A DNA stretch of 51,906 nucleotides. It comes from Alphaproteobacteria bacterium. GTDB taxonomy: Bacteria; Pseudomonadota; Alphaproteobacteria; Rickettsiales; UBA1997. The notes under the pieces were generated by a model. The model saw only the letters and a list, made by a program, of their open reading frames with translations, was not told the DNA's origin and did not search any database. Position numbers and translations under genes: made by a program. Position 1 is the stretch's first letter. Every line of letters starts with the position of its first letter. This document shows, piece by piece, positions 9,131-18,300 of this stretch. Location: positions 1-51,906 of the forward strand of contig JAUROA010000027.1 of assembly GCA_030835745.1 (NCBI GenBank), in the 5' to 3' direction.

Positions 9131-11509
9131 TTAATTATTTCTAATGATAGCGTTATATTTCTGAGTAATTTTGCCTATAATATCGTTAGAAATATTATCT
9201 AAATCACTAGATTCCAATGTTTTTACCAATGATTGAATTTCAACACTCAAAGCAATTGACTTTTTATTTTTGGCAAGCTTTTCACCATAATATATATCAA
9301 ATAATGTAACATTTTTAATGTTTTTTTTATCTATTTTATAGATATCATTAATAATTGGGCCAACTTCTTGATCGTAATCAACAATAAAAGCAAAATCTCT
9401 AACAGAACTTTGAAATGATGATATATTATATGGCTTTGATTTGATGTAAGACAATTTTGGCAAATTATCGATAAAAATTTCAAATAAATTAACTCGACTC
9501 TTTATTGAAAATTTTTTTAATATTATAGGATTTATCTCACCGAAATATCCAATTATTTTATTACCCATTTTAACTGCTGCGAAGCGATATGGATGATAAT
9601 ATTTAAATGGATTGGAACTATCGATGATAAGATTATCAGGATTAATTTTATAAAGAGTCAATATGTCAAATAAGTCTTTTTTAACATCAAAAATATCAAA
9701 TTTTCTAGAATCTTGATAATGACTATCAGGCTTATTTTTTCCAACTCTAATCCCACTAACAGCTAGGCTTTGTTGGCTTGGATTATTAATAAAAATATTA
9801 CCAACTTCAAATAATGACAAATCACCAAAACCCCTTACTAGATTAGTTTTATAAGAATTAAGCAAGCCAATTACCAAATTTGGTCTTAAATAGTTAAGAT
9901 CCTGGGATATCGGGTTAGAAATCTCCATATTATTGTTATAATTTGTAAAATCGTTAATAATTTCATTATTAACAAAAGACCAATTAATGGTTTCAAAGTA
10001 ACCATTATTAACTAAATTATTTTTAATAATATGTTGGCAATTAATTTGACTGGAAATATTTTTATCAATATTAAAAGGAACTTCATTTATTTTATCATAT
10101 CCATATATTCTAATTACTTCTTCAATAAGATCTTCTTTAATATTAACATCGCTTCTCCAAGATGGAACTGTGACAGAGATTTTATTGTCAGCTAAATTAT
10201 TAACTTCAAATCCTAAATCAAGCAATATTTTTGTTACTTGCTCCTTATTTATAGATATTGCAATAAGATTTTTAAAATCATCAATATTAAAAGTAATTAT
10301 TTTTTGATCATAATTATAATTATAATCAGATATAATTTCACTAACTTTACCACCGCAAATTTCTGTAATCATCGATATTGCAAGGTTCATTGCTTTGGTT
10401 GCTGATTGATAATCAATAGATCTTTCAAAGCGATATCTTGAGTCAGATAATATTTTATATTTTCTTCCAGACTGAGAAATATTAGAAGGGTCAAAAAATG
10501 CAGCTTCAATAATTATTTCACTAGTATCGCTACTGCAACAAGAATTAGCTGAGCCAATAATTCCAGCTAATGATAATATTTTTTCTTCATCGCAAATAAT
10601 CAAAGAACCCTCATCTAATTTTATTGCTTCATTTTTAAGAGTAGTAAAATTCTGATTTTTCTTTGATAAATTTATTGATATATCGCCATTAATCATATTT
10701 GCGTCATATGCATGCATAGGTTGATTAAAACAAATCATAACGTAATTAATAATATCAATTACTGCTGAAATTGAATTTATTCCAACAGATTCAATTATTT
10801 GCTTTAACCATTGCGGAGATTTAATATTGTTAATATCCTTAATATGACATAATGATATATTAGAGCATAAATTATTGCTATTATTATAAAATTTTACAGG
10901 AAATTTATGGCTAAAGGTAATATCATGATTTTTAATATTTTTTAACTTACCAATTCCTGCAGCAAAAAGATCCCTGGCAATTCCATAAACTCCTAAGCAA
11001 TCACCTCTATTAGGTGTAACATTAATGTCAATTATAACATCATTAAGATGATATATATCGCTAATTTTATCTCCAACATTAAAATTATCGTCAATTTCAA
11101 TGATACCACTATCATCTTCTCCTAATTGCAATTCGCTAGCTGAGCATAGCATGCCACAACTTTCTTCACCAGCAATTTTGGTTTTTTTAATAATCATTTG
11201 ATTTGCTGGAATGACTGCGCCAATTTTTGCTAGCGCAACCTTAATTTTAGGCCTGGCATTTTTAGCGCCACAAATAATTTGGATTAAATCTTTTGAATAT
11301 GATGTTTCAACCATACATATCTTTAGCTTTGATGAATTGCTATGCGGAGTGGCGCTTATTATTTTTGCCACTTCAAAATTAAGATATTTAAGAGATCTAT
11401 CTTCAACAGACTCAACTTCAAGACCAATATTGGTTAATGTTTGACAAATCTTGTCAATATTATCATCAAAATCAAGATATTGCCTTAACCATGAAATTGT
11501 AAATTTCAT
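9131..11509 (-). CDS. pheT: phenylalanyl-tRNA synthetase beta subunit
   Basis: At 792 residues this is a full-length bacterial PheT. The N-terminal tRNA-binding (EMAP-like) domain lies at about 40-150 and contains ICGAKNARP. A B3/B4 editing region and a B5 domain follow. The catalytic-like core contains DLIEEVIRIYGYDKI. The C-terminal anticodon-binding fold ends SVEIQSL. It needs PheS to form the active (alpha-beta)2 enzyme, but pheS is not beside it, unlike the common pheST arrangement. It leads the pheT-ispH-queC-lapA-like unit. Confidence 0.96.
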   Translation of the reverse strand: MKFTISWLRQYLDFDDNIDKICQTLTNIGLEVESVEDRSLKYLNFEVAKIISATPHSNSSKLKICMVETSYSKDLIQIICGAKNARPKIKVALAKIGAVIPANQMIIKKTKIAGEESCGMLCSASELQLGEDDSGIIEIDDNFNVGDKISDIYHLNDVIIDINVTPNRGDCLGVYGIARDLFAAGIGKLKNIKNHDITFSHKFPVKFYNNSNNLCSNISLCHIKDINNIKSPQWLKQIIESVGINSISAVIDIINYVMICFNQPMHAYDANMINGDISINLSKKNQNFTTLKNEAIKLDEGSLIICDEEKILSLAGIIGSANSCCSSDTSEIIIEAAFFDPSNISQSGRKYKILSDSRYRFERSIDYQSATKAMNLAISMITEICGGKVSEIISDYNYNYDQKIITFNIDDFKNLIAISINKEQVTKILLDLGFEVNNLADNKISVTVPSWRSDVNIKEDLIEEVIRIYGYDKINEVPFNIDKNISSQINCQHIIKNNLVNNGYFETINWSFVNNEIINDFTNYNNNMEISNPISQDLNYLRPNLVIGLLNSYKTNLVRGFGDLSLFEVGNIFINNPSQQSLAVSGIRVGKNKPDSHYQDSRKFDIFDVKKDLFDILTLYKINPDNLIIDSSNPFKYYHPYRFAAVKMGNKIIGYFGEINPIILKKFSIKSRVNLFEIFIDNLPKLSYIKSKPYNISSFQSSVRDFAFIVDYDQEVGPIINDIYKIDKKNIKNVTLFDIYYGEKLAKNKKSIALSVEIQSLVKTLESSDLDNISNDIIGKITQKYNAIIRNN

Positions 11510-11597
11510 TTATTTAATAATTTATTGATATTTTTTTGCGATATTTAAAATTTAAAAAAATTTTAATAAATTTACTATTTGAGGTTATGATTAAATT

Positions 11598-12077
11598 TTA
11601 ATCAATCAATTTAGCTAAATCATCACTAGAGTTTTTATTAAAATTTTGAGACTCTTTTAAACTGACTTCATTTGCAATATTATTTTCAAAATAATTAATT
11701 GAACCTTCCACCAAATCAATTTTAAAATCTCTTATCGCTCTTTTCTCTTCAATTTCAATTCTTGCAATTGCTGCCTTTGTTTTTTTTGAAATTTCATCTT
11801 CAACTTGCTTCTCGCTAGATTTTATAATTTCATTTGCCTCTTTTTCAGCATCGGATATAAGTTTTTTACCAAAATCTTTAGATTCTTTAAGAAAGTTTTC
11901 GGCTTGAATTAATGCTTGCTCTGCTTTAATCCTTGCATTTTTAGCTAATGTTATCTCGTCACTAATTAATTTGACTTTATCATCTATAGCTTTTATTAAA
12001 AATGATCTTGCATATTTATACATCAATAAAATAAAAGTTAAAAAAGCAATTGCTAACCAAAATTTTTCATTAATCAT
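11598..12077 (-). CDS. atpF: ATP synthase F0 subunit b
   Basis: This 159-residue protein has one N-terminal membrane helix (FWLAIAFLTFILLMY) and a long charged helix, KLISDEITLAKNARIKAEQAL onward, the stator stalk of F0. The ATG overlaps the stop of the b' gene by four bases. Alphaproteobacteria usually carry both b and b'. This copy is second in the operon, so it is called b, though the b/b' assignment could be swapped. The F1 genes are elsewhere, as in Rickettsia. Confidence 0.88.
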   Translation of the reverse strand: MINEKFWLAIAFLTFILLMYKYARSFLIKAIDDKVKLISDEITLAKNARIKAEQALIQAENFLKESKDFGKKLISDAEKEANEIIKSSEKQVEDEISKKTKAAIARIEIEEKRAIRDFKIDLVEGSINYFENNIANEVSLKESQNFNKNSSDDLAKLID

Positions 12078-12508
12078 GATTTGAATAATTTAGACTTTAT
12101 AGTAATAATAAATTCTTTGACTATCTTTTCTTTTTCTTGCTCGCAATGAGTTATAAATTTGATAATTTCATTTTTAGAATTTATTGACATTGATTCAATT
12201 CTCTCTTTTAGCTTTAAAATTGCAAAATTTCTACTGTTTAATGCCTTCTTATGCGCTTGATCAATTGTATTTTTATATTCAACGCTAGATTCATTTCTAA
12301 TATTAACAGATTCTTGCTGTAATTTATCTATTTTTTGCTGCAAAATATATGTTTTATTAACATCTTCTTCAATAATATTTTTGCGACTTGAAATGATATT
12401 ATCTATTCTTGGAATGATAATTTTGCTTAGGTAGAAATATAAAATAGTAAAGCAAATTATAAGCCAAAAGATTTGTGAACTAAAATTTGAAATGTCTAAT
12501 TGAGGCAT
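12074..12508 (-). CDS. atpF': ATP synthase F0 subunit b'
   Basis: This 144-residue protein begins MPQLDISNFSSQIFWLIICF, a short periplasmic tail and membrane helix typical of alphaproteobacterial b' subunits. It continues IIIPRIDNIISSRKNIIEEDV into the stalk helix. It lies between atpE and atpF, as expected for the atpB-atpE-atpF'-atpF order. A strong hairpin separates it from atpE. Confidence 0.87.
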   Translation of the reverse strand: MPQLDISNFSSQIFWLIICFTILYFYLSKIIIPRIDNIISSRKNIIEEDVNKTYILQQKIDKLQQESVNIRNESSVEYKNTIDQAHKKALNSRNFAILKLKERIESMSINSKNEIIKFITHCEQEKEKIVKEFIITIKSKLFKS

Positions 12509-12524
12509 TGTTAAGATTATAATG

Positions 12525-12550
12525 TCCCGCCTAAATAAAATTAGGCGGGA
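12525..12550 (-). promoter_or_regulatory. 10-bp intercistronic hairpin between atpE and atpF'
   Basis: TCCCGCCTAA (12525-12534) pairs perfectly with TTAGGCGGGA (12541-12550) around a six-base loop. It lies in the 51-base gap after atpE. No U-run follows on the minus strand, so a full terminator is unlikely. It is better read as an RNA-stabilising or processing hairpin that keeps atpE message in excess, since many c subunits are needed per complex. Confidence 0.72.
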
Positions 12551-12559
12551 TCTGATTTA

Positions 12560-12811
12560 TTAACCAAAAAGAATCAAGAAAGCAACAAGAACAGCAAAAA
12601 TCCCAAGCGCTTCTGCTAATCCAGCTGCAATATAAATATATTTTTCCATTTTTGGAGCTGCTGAAGGATTTCTGGCAATTGAATTAAAAAAAGATCCAAA
12701 GATATTTCCTATTGCTAATGCTGCTCCAGCCATACCTAAAGAACATAGACCAACACCGATATATTTAATTGTATCGTAATTATTAACTACTTCATTTGTA
12801 ACTTCTTGCAT
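12560..12811 (-). CDS. atpE: ATP synthase F0 subunit c
   Basis: The proton-carrying ring subunit. It has 83 residues in two membrane helices joined by the polar loop Arg47-Asn48-Pro49, with the proton-binding carboxylate Glu67 in AAGLAEALGIF. The Gly/Ala-rich first helix (GLCSLGMAGAALAIG) is diagnostic. The N-terminal tail (MQEVTNEVVNNYD) is slightly extended. The gene is flanked by hairpins on both sides in the transcript. Confidence 0.96.
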   Translation of the reverse strand: MQEVTNEVVNNYDTIKYIGVGLCSLGMAGAALAIGNIFGSFFNSIARNPSAAPKMEKYIYIAAGLAEALGIFAVLVAFLILFG

Positions 12812-12835
12812 TGTAATATTTTATTAATGTTAATA

Positions 12836-12890
12836 CTCGCAAAAACCCATTGTTCGGGACCCAATAATTGGGATAATTTAGCCCTGCGAG
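12836..12890 (-). promoter_or_regulatory. structured leader between atpB and atpE
   Basis: The outer arms CTCGCA (12836-12841) and TGCGAG (12885-12890) enclose the palindrome CCCAAT-A-ATTGGG (12860-12872). TTTAGCC and GGCTAAA form a competing pair nearby (about 12877-12901). This 90-base gap is much more structured than other gaps here and sits just upstream of the atpE start in the transcript. A role in translation enhancement or RNA processing of atpE is inferred. Confidence 0.55.
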
Positions 12891-12902
12891 ATTAGGCTAA
12901 AG

Positions 12903-13685
12903 TTAATGAGATTTTGTTACCTCTGCCAAATATGCTGCAACTAAAATTGCAAATATATATGCCTGTAATAAAGCAACAAATACTTCAAAACCAGTCATTA
13001 TTATGCTGAATAATAATGGTAATGCTTTTAGAAATATACTAAGTGACACAATAAAACCCGCTACCACTTTCAACAAAACATGACCAGCAACCATATTGGC
13101 AAATAATCTAACAGATAATGTAATTGGCCTTATTAAAAAAGAAAAAAACTCAATGATAAATATCAATGGAGCAATCCACAGAGGGACACCACTTGGAATA
13201 AACATTTTAAAAAATCCTATAACGCCATTGCGATAAATAGCAAAAATAGTAATCACTGCAAAAGATAATAATGCTAAAGATAGCGTAACTATGATTTGAC
13301 TAGTTGCAGTAAAGCTATAAGGTGTCATTCCAAGCAAGTTACACATTAAAATGAATGTAAATAATGTAAATATAAGTCCAAAAAACTTAACACCCTCCTC
13401 TCCTATCACGCTATTAACAATATTATAAACAAAATTATATATTGATTCGGCTATAGTTTGAAGACGATTTGGAAGTAGTAATTTTTTTCTAGTAGCAAAT
13501 CCCATAAATATTATAATAAAAAAGGTAGCTAACAGCATATATAGTGAAGAATTTGTAAAACTAATATCAACGCCTAACAGATTTATATCAAAGATTTTTT
13601 CAATAGTAAATTGAGATAATGGATTACCACCAGAGGTAAAATTATAGGAAAAATAATCTGCAAAAAATAATGTTAATAGATCCAT
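12903..13685 (-). CDS. atpB: ATP synthase F0 subunit a
   Basis: The proton channel subunit, 260 residues, with five or more membrane helices. The essential arginine lies in PITLSVRLFANMVAGHVLL. The final helices contain GFEVFVALLQAYIFAILVAAYLAE, typical of subunit a. It is the first gene of the F0 operon in this window. No atpI-like gene precedes it; a divergent IalB-like gene does. Confidence 0.96.
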   Translation of the reverse strand: MDLLTLFFADYFSYNFTSGGNPLSQFTIEKIFDINLLGVDISFTNSSLYMLLATFFIIIFMGFATRKKLLLPNRLQTIAESIYNFVYNIVNSVIGEEGVKFFGLIFTLFTFILMCNLLGMTPYSFTATSQIIVTLSLALLSFAVITIFAIYRNGVIGFFKMFIPSGVPLWIAPLIFIIEFFSFLIRPITLSVRLFANMVAGHVLLKVVAGFIVSLSIFLKALPLLFSIIMTGFEVFVALLQAYIFAILVAAYLAEVTKSH

Positions 13686-13819
13686 TACAAATGAAGTGTC
13701 AAAATTTAATTAGCAATTAATGATTTGCAAACATTAGTAATTACTATTTGCAAAATCTATTATTTATATTAATAACTTATAATTCAAGAATCTATTTCTA
13801 AATTACTCAAAAGTCAACT

Positions 13820-14314
13820 ATGAAAAGCTTTATTATTTTATTAATTACATCTTTAATTTTTACAACCAAATCTTTTGCCAGTAACTTTGCTAATAACGAA
13901 TCTCAATTTCAAGATTGGTCATTTCATAAAACAATTAGAGCTGGTAAGGAAATATGCTATATTTTGTCAATCCCCATTTCTTCGCCAAAAAATATTATTA
14001 GAAGTAAATCATTTTTTATTATCACAAATAACAATGATGATGCCGATGAAATAAGCACTTCTTCGGGATATTTTTATAAAGAAAATAGCAATGTAGAATT
14101 ATCTTTTGGCTCTGAGAAATTCTATTTATTTCCTTATAAAAATTTTGCATGGGCAAATGACAAAAACCAAGATATAGATATTATTAAAGAAATGCAAAAG
14201 CAAGATCAGATGTACATTACAGCAATTAGTAGTAATGAAAAAATGACAATTGATCATTACTCTTTAATTGGATTTACTCAAGCATATAATCAAATGAAGA
14301 AAAGCTGCAAATAG
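13820..14314 (+). CDS. invasion-associated locus B (IalB)-like exported protein
   Basis: A 164-residue protein with a clear signal peptide (cut after KSFA, residue 20). The mature part has the IalB layout: an early WSF...CYIL segment with a Cys, a beta-rich middle, FAWANDKNQDIDIIKEMQKQDQM, then DHYSLIGFTQAYNQMKKSC ending in a second Cys. These match the conserved order I know for IalB-family proteins. Bartonella IalB affects host-cell entry, but most family members are uncharacterised periplasmic proteins. The next gene starts two bases after its stop. Confidence 0.75.
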   Translation: MKSFIILLITSLIFTTKSFASNFANNESQFQDWSFHKTIRAGKEICYILSIPISSPKNIIRSKSFFIITNNNDDADEISTSSGYFYKENSNVELSFGSEKFYLFPYKNFAWANDKNQDIDIIKEMQKQDQMYITAISSNEKMTIDHYSLIGFTQAYNQMKKSCK

Positions 14315-14316
14315 AA

Positions 14317-14814
14317 ATGGATCAATTATTACTAACTATCAAAAATGCATTACCGATTTTAGCGTTAATATTTATCTTGGTTATTATTGCAATTTTTTCA
14401 GTTAGATTAATTATTAATATCTTAATAAACAAGGCTAAAAGAAAATATAACATCCTTAAGAAGAAAGCCCAAAAAAAAATTTCTCAAAAAATTTCTAGCA
14501 AATATATAAAAGAAGAAGATGAACTGCTATTAAATAAACAAAATCAGAATAATATTGCCAAAAATAGCAATCAATCATACCAAATTATTAAATCTCAAGA
14601 ACAAGAAGAACAAAGAGAACAATTAAACAACATGGATATTGTTGATATTGTAAAGCCAATTGGCTTTTTTACATCTATGATATTAGGACAAAAACTAACA
14701 TATTTAATACAATCTGCTCAAATAATAAATAAAAGGGGAAAAAAGGGATTTTGGGTAAGTATGGTGGAGGCTCAGGAAAAAGCAGCAGGAAGGCAGCATG
14801 GTCGCTCTAGATAA
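14317..14814 (+). CDS. membrane-anchored protein of unknown function
   Basis: I do not recognise this 165-residue protein. It has one N-terminal membrane helix (about 12-35) followed by a strongly basic stretch (KAKRKYNILKKKAQKK), a Gln/Asn/Glu-rich linker (about 70-105), and a second weakly hydrophobic segment (IVKPIGFFTSMILGQKL). The C-terminus GFWVSMVEAQEKAAGRQHGRSR looks like a defined motif. It is probably co-transcribed with the IalB-like gene two bases upstream. Confidence 0.6.
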   Translation: MDQLLLTIKNALPILALIFILVIIAIFSVRLIINILINKAKRKYNILKKKAQKKISQKISSKYIKEEDELLLNKQNQNNIAKNSNQSYQIIKSQEQEEQREQLNNMDIVDIVKPIGFFTSMILGQKLTYLIQSAQIINKRGKKGFWVSMVEAQEKAAGRQHGRSR

Positions 14815-14954
14815 CAAATTTACTATTAATTATTAATGTGCCAAAATTGAGTTACTTTAATAATAATTGCCGCAACAACTCTTAATAAATTTACAAACAC
14901 ATAAAATTTATATATAACTATCATAGTAATTGATATTATAAGTTGAGACACAAT

Positions 14955-14993
14955 ATATGTTTAGAAAATATGTTTAGAAAATATGTTTAGTAA
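14955..14993 (+). repeat. three tandem 13-base units spanning a start codon
   Basis: ATATGTTTAGAAA is present at 14955-14967 and 14968-14980. A third copy, ending TAA instead of AAA, lies at 14981-14993. Each unit contains an ATG. Because 13 is not a multiple of three, the three ATGs fall in three different frames, and only the last (14983) opens the downstream gene. Confidence 0.75.
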
Positions 14994-15471
14994 GGCGTTA
15001 CTTGGAATATCAAGTTTATCTTTAGTAACATCTATATTGTTATTATCTAATGATATTTATAGATTTCATAATAACATAGATTCAAAAGAAGATAAAATTC
15101 TTTTCTCATCCTTTTCAACCATTTTGTCTTTTGCTTCATGGACTCATATTTTAAGAAAATATATTAACTCACCTAATATTGAACAAAATCAATCCGATCA
15201 AGATCAAAGATGTGAATATTTTTCTCCTTGCGCATTCTCTCTTGTAGATTTAATGCTGACATCATTTTATTTAATACAACAAAATTCAAATGATAATATT
15301 GATATTTCATGTAATATATTAAATGCCACTTTTCAAAGCATGATACTATATATGACTGCAAATAAGATAACCTCACCTAATATGCCCTCGGCTATTTTAA
15401 GCAACTCTAATGTGCAAGAAGAAAGTAGTGATAATCGTCAAAGAAGCTATAATAATGTCGTGACAATTTAG
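14983..15471 (+). CDS. small membrane protein of unknown function
   Basis: This 162-residue protein is not recognised. The N-terminus (ALLGISSLSLVTSILLLS) is hydrophobic and may be a membrane anchor. Further hydrophobic segments occur near 40-55 (ILFSSFSTILSFASW) and 83-100 (SLVDLMLTSFYLI). The C-terminus is polar and Ser/Asn-rich. Its start lies in a 13-base triplication that supplies two out-of-frame ATGs just before the true one. No partner gene is evident. Confidence 0.5.
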   Translation: MFSKALLGISSLSLVTSILLLSNDIYRFHNNIDSKEDKILFSSFSTILSFASWTHILRKYINSPNIEQNQSDQDQRCEYFSPCAFSLVDLMLTSFYLIQQNSNDNIDISCNILNATFQSMILYMTANKITSPNMPSAILSNSNVQEESSDNRQRSYNNVVTI

Positions 15472-15577
15472 GAAATTAAGGTAAATAATAATATTTGAAA
15501 ATATTTAGCAAAATAAATAAATTAATTCATTGCATAATTTATTAATATAAGCTAAGTTTTTATAAAAAAAATTATTT

Positions 15578-15901
15578 ATGTATATTTTTGTATATTTAGC
15601 AATAAAACTGCTATTACTGTTATCAACATCTGGCTTTGCTTTGCTAATAATTGCATTATCTTTTAGCCTAATTGATATTGATCAACTATCTAGTTTGCTT
15701 AATTTATCTCCTGAAGTTACTGACGCTCTAAGAGTTGTTATTTCAAGAATTCAAGAAGTTACTGCAAATATTGGCGATACTATTGCAGACATAGTAAAAG
15801 AAAATACTGGCAAAAATATCGAGAATATTGACATTAATGATGTTAAAAAACAAATCAATGAATCAATAAATAACTCAAATAAAAATCAGCCAGAAAAGTG
15901 A
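15578..15901 (+). CDS. small membrane protein coupled to ubiB
   Basis: A 107-residue protein that I do not recognise. An N-terminal hydrophobic region (about 5-32) is followed by an amphipathic helix (RVVISRIQEVTANIGDTIADIVKENTG) and a polar Asn/Lys-rich end. Its TGA stop overlaps the ubiB GTG start as GTGA, which strongly suggests translational coupling and a shared membrane job in quinone synthesis. That role is inference. Confidence 0.6.
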   Translation: MYIFVYLAIKLLLLLSTSGFALLIIALSFSLIDIDQLSSLLNLSPEVTDALRVVISRIQEVTANIGDTIADIVKENTGKNIENIDINDVKKQINESINNSNKNQPEK

Positions 15902-17196
15902 TTTCCATAATAAATCTTTTACGTCTTATTTTTCTTATTGTAATATTATTTCCATTATATTTTTTTAGTAAAAAAAGATTTATTTTTTATTTCTTCTATA
16001 ATGCTGGACCATCATTTATTAAGCTTGGACAGATGCTTGCAACAAGACCAGATCTAATTGGCAATGATATATCAAACATTTTAAGCCGATTTCAAGACAA
16101 AATGAAGCCTTTTAATAGTAAAAAGGTTAAAAAAATTCTTGATAGCGAATATGGTTGCGATTTTTCAAAAAAATTTAAAAAATTTGATTATCATCCTGTT
16201 GCATCTGCATCAATAGCTCAAGTTCATAAAGCTATTTCTAGTGATAATAAGGAAATGGCAATAAAAATTATTCGTCCTAATATCAGAAAAATCGTTAAAA
16301 GAGATATTAAGACACTCAGACTTCTAGTAATATTAACTAATATTGTTGCCAAACCTATTGCCAGTTTTTTTCAAGATATCTTAGATCTACTCAAAGAAAC
16401 ATCAAAATCTGAACTTGATTTAACAATTGAAGCTACTAACTGTTCATTACTTAAGAGTAATCTTAAAAATTTGAAAGGATTTTATGTGCCCAGTGTTTTT
16501 TGGGATTTAACTACAAAAAATATTTTAGCAATTGAATGGCTTAATGGAATTGCCTTTTCAAATAAAGAATTAATAAAAAAATCTGCCCTTAATAAAGATG
16601 AAATTGCCAAAAATCTTGTCATTAGCTATTTCCATCAGGTTTATAAATATGGTTTTTTTCATGGAGATATGCATCCAGGAAACTTATTTCTACTTGAAAA
16701 TGGTGATATTGGAGTTGTTGATTTTGGCATAATGGGAATAATTGACAATAATACCAGAATTGCAATAGCTAAAATTGTTATTGGCTTTATCAATAAAGAT
16801 TATGATAAAATTGCTCAATTACATATTAGCTCTGGGCTAGTTCCACCCAATGTAAATGCTCAAAAATTAGCATTATCATGTCGCAAAATCGGAGAAACAG
16901 TTGTTGATTCCAAAGTTAAAGATATACCCTTGGCCCAATTGCTACAAAACCTTATATCAATGACTCAAGATTATAAAATGTCTACCAAGCCAGAATTACT
17001 ATTACTTCAAAAAACAATATTACTCGTAGAAGGCATTGGAACCACTCTTAACCCAGATTTAAACATTTGGGACCATGCTAAACCATTTATGAAAGAGTGG
17101 TCGAAATCTAATCTTGGTTTTGACGCAAAAATTGTTGAATTAATAGCTGAAATTGCTAATATTGTTAAAAAACATTATAACATCAAAAATATCTAA
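15898..17196 (+). CDS. ubiB: UbiB-family (ABC1/ADCK) atypical kinase
   Basis: UbiB proteins are membrane-associated ATPase/kinase-like factors required for ubiquinone synthesis. The family KxGQ motif is at 42-45 (FIKLGQMLATRPDLI), followed by the Ala-rich loop VASASIAQVHKA. The catalytic HGDMHPGN and VVDFGIMG motifs are present. Its 432 residues are a little shorter than E. coli UbiB, and C-terminal membrane helices are weak. The start is GTG at 15898, overlapping the upstream small gene. Confidence 0.93.
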   Translation: MISIINLLRLIFLIVILFPLYFFSKKRFIFYFFYNAGPSFIKLGQMLATRPDLIGNDISNILSRFQDKMKPFNSKKVKKILDSEYGCDFSKKFKKFDYHPVASASIAQVHKAISSDNKEMAIKIIRPNIRKIVKRDIKTLRLLVILTNIVAKPIASFFQDILDLLKETSKSELDLTIEATNCSLLKSNLKNLKGFYVPSVFWDLTTKNILAIEWLNGIAFSNKELIKKSALNKDEIAKNLVISYFHQVYKYGFFHGDMHPGNLFLLENGDIGVVDFGIMGIIDNNTRIAIAKIVIGFINKDYDKIAQLHISSGLVPPNVNAQKLALSCRKIGETVVDSKVKDIPLAQLLQNLISMTQDYKMSTKPELLLLQKTILLVEGIGTTLNPDLNIWDHAKPFMKEWSKSNLGFDAKIVELIAEIANIVKKHYNIKNI

Positions 17197-17197
17197 A

Positions 17198-17563
17198 ATG
17201 TTAAGAAATTTAATGAGAAGCAAGATTCACTGCGCAACAGTAACTCAAGCTGACTTAAACTATCAAGGATCAATTTCTATCGATGAAAATCTTCTTATTG
17301 CTTCCAATATTGCTGAATATGAACAAGTTGATGTTTTAAACATCAATAATGGTGAGCGTTTTACAACATATACTCTCAAAGCAAAAGCAAATAGCCGTGA
17401 AATTAAAATAAATGGCGCAGCAGCTAGAAAAGCTCAAATTGGTGATAAAATAATCATAATTGCTTATGGATTATATAATCAACCATTAGATAAAAATCAC
17501 CAACCAACTACTATTATATTAGGAGAAAATAACATAATCACTCAGCCAGAAATTAATAATTAA
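17198..17563 (+). CDS. panD: aspartate 1-decarboxylase PanD
   Basis: PanD makes beta-alanine from aspartate for pantothenate and CoA. It is a pyruvoyl enzyme that cleaves itself between Gly24 and Ser25; here the site is YQGSISID. The start chosen, MLRNLMRSKIHCATVTQADL at 17198, matches the family N-terminus and gives 121 residues. An in-frame ATG at 17153 lies inside ubiB and is unlikely. It follows ubiB by one base. Arg/His and Tyr contacts (TYTLKAKANSREI, NGAAARKAQIGD) are present. Confidence 0.95.
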   Translation: MLRNLMRSKIHCATVTQADLNYQGSISIDENLLIASNIAEYEQVDVLNINNGERFTTYTLKAKANSREIKINGAAARKAQIGDKIIIIAYGLYNQPLDKNHQPTTIILGENNIITQPEINN

Positions 17564-17664
17564 ATTAAATTTCAGATATAATATTTTGCATAACTCATTT
17601 CTTGTAATTTAAAAAAACTCTCTTAGAATAAAATCTATTAAACTTTAAGTAAATTTTTTAAAAG

Positions 17665-17799
17665 ATGAAAAGAACTTGGCAACCAAGCAAAATTAAAAGA
17701 AAAAGAACTCACGGCTTTAGAGTTAGAATGTCTTCTCCCGCTGGCAGAAAAATAATAAATTCTAGAAGAGCAAAAGGAAGAGCTATTTTGGCAGTCTAA
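17665..17799 (+). CDS. rpmH: 50S ribosomal protein L34
   Basis: This 44-residue basic protein reads [20 protein letters not shown] and continues to a [16 protein letters not shown] end, a textbook L34. It binds 23S rRNA in the large subunit. It precedes rnpA by 84 bases in the conserved rpmH-rnpA order. Trp at position 5 replaces the usual Phe or Tyr, a mild variation. Confidence 0.97.
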   Translation: MKRTWQPSKIKRKRTHGFRVRMSSPAGRKIINSRRAKGRAILAV

Positions 17800-17883
17800 T
17801 TTCTAGCAGTTTTTGACAATATTTGCAAATGACCACATTTTTATTTCAAGCCCAAATCTAATGATAATTAGTTTAACTGATTT

Positions 17884-18300
17884 ATGGATAAACTTATTGA
17901 GTCAAATCTTAAAATTCTCAATATTAAAAGCTCTAATGACTTTAAAAGATTATCAACGTCAAAATATAAGTTCTTTGGCAAATATCTTATAATATTATGT
18001 CAGCCAACAGATATAAAATATAACTTCAATCCGCTAAATGGTCTTAATGCAAAAAACTACATTAGAATAGGATATACTATTTCAAAAAAAATTAGTAAAT
18101 TAGCAACTAGACGCAATAAAATTAAAAGAAGATTGCGCCAATTATGTAAAATCATTCCAAAGACTCATTATGTCACTAATTTTGATTATAATATAATAGC
18201 TAAATCACAAATTATTAACACTGATTTTACCGAAATTAAAAAAGACCTTGAATTTTGCTTAAAAAAATTAAATTTAAAATTAAATGATAAAAAAAATTAA
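17884..18300 (+). CDS. rnpA: ribonuclease P protein component
   Basis: RnpA binds the RNase P RNA and helps mature tRNA 5' ends. The 138-residue protein has the early FKRLSTSKYKFFGKYLIIL region, the IGYTISKKISK strand and the signature RNKIKRRLRQLCK. The N-terminus extends about 15 residues beyond typical members; a shorter start is not obvious. It overlaps the next gene by 17 bases. The usual next gene, yidC, is missing here and is replaced by fixH/fixI. Confidence 0.93.
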   Translation: MDKLIESNLKILNIKSSNDFKRLSTSKYKFFGKYLIILCQPTDIKYNFNPLNGLNAKNYIRIGYTISKKISKLATRRNKIKRRLRQLCKIIPKTHYVTNFDYNIIAKSQIINTDFTEIKKDLEFCLKKLNLKLNDKKN

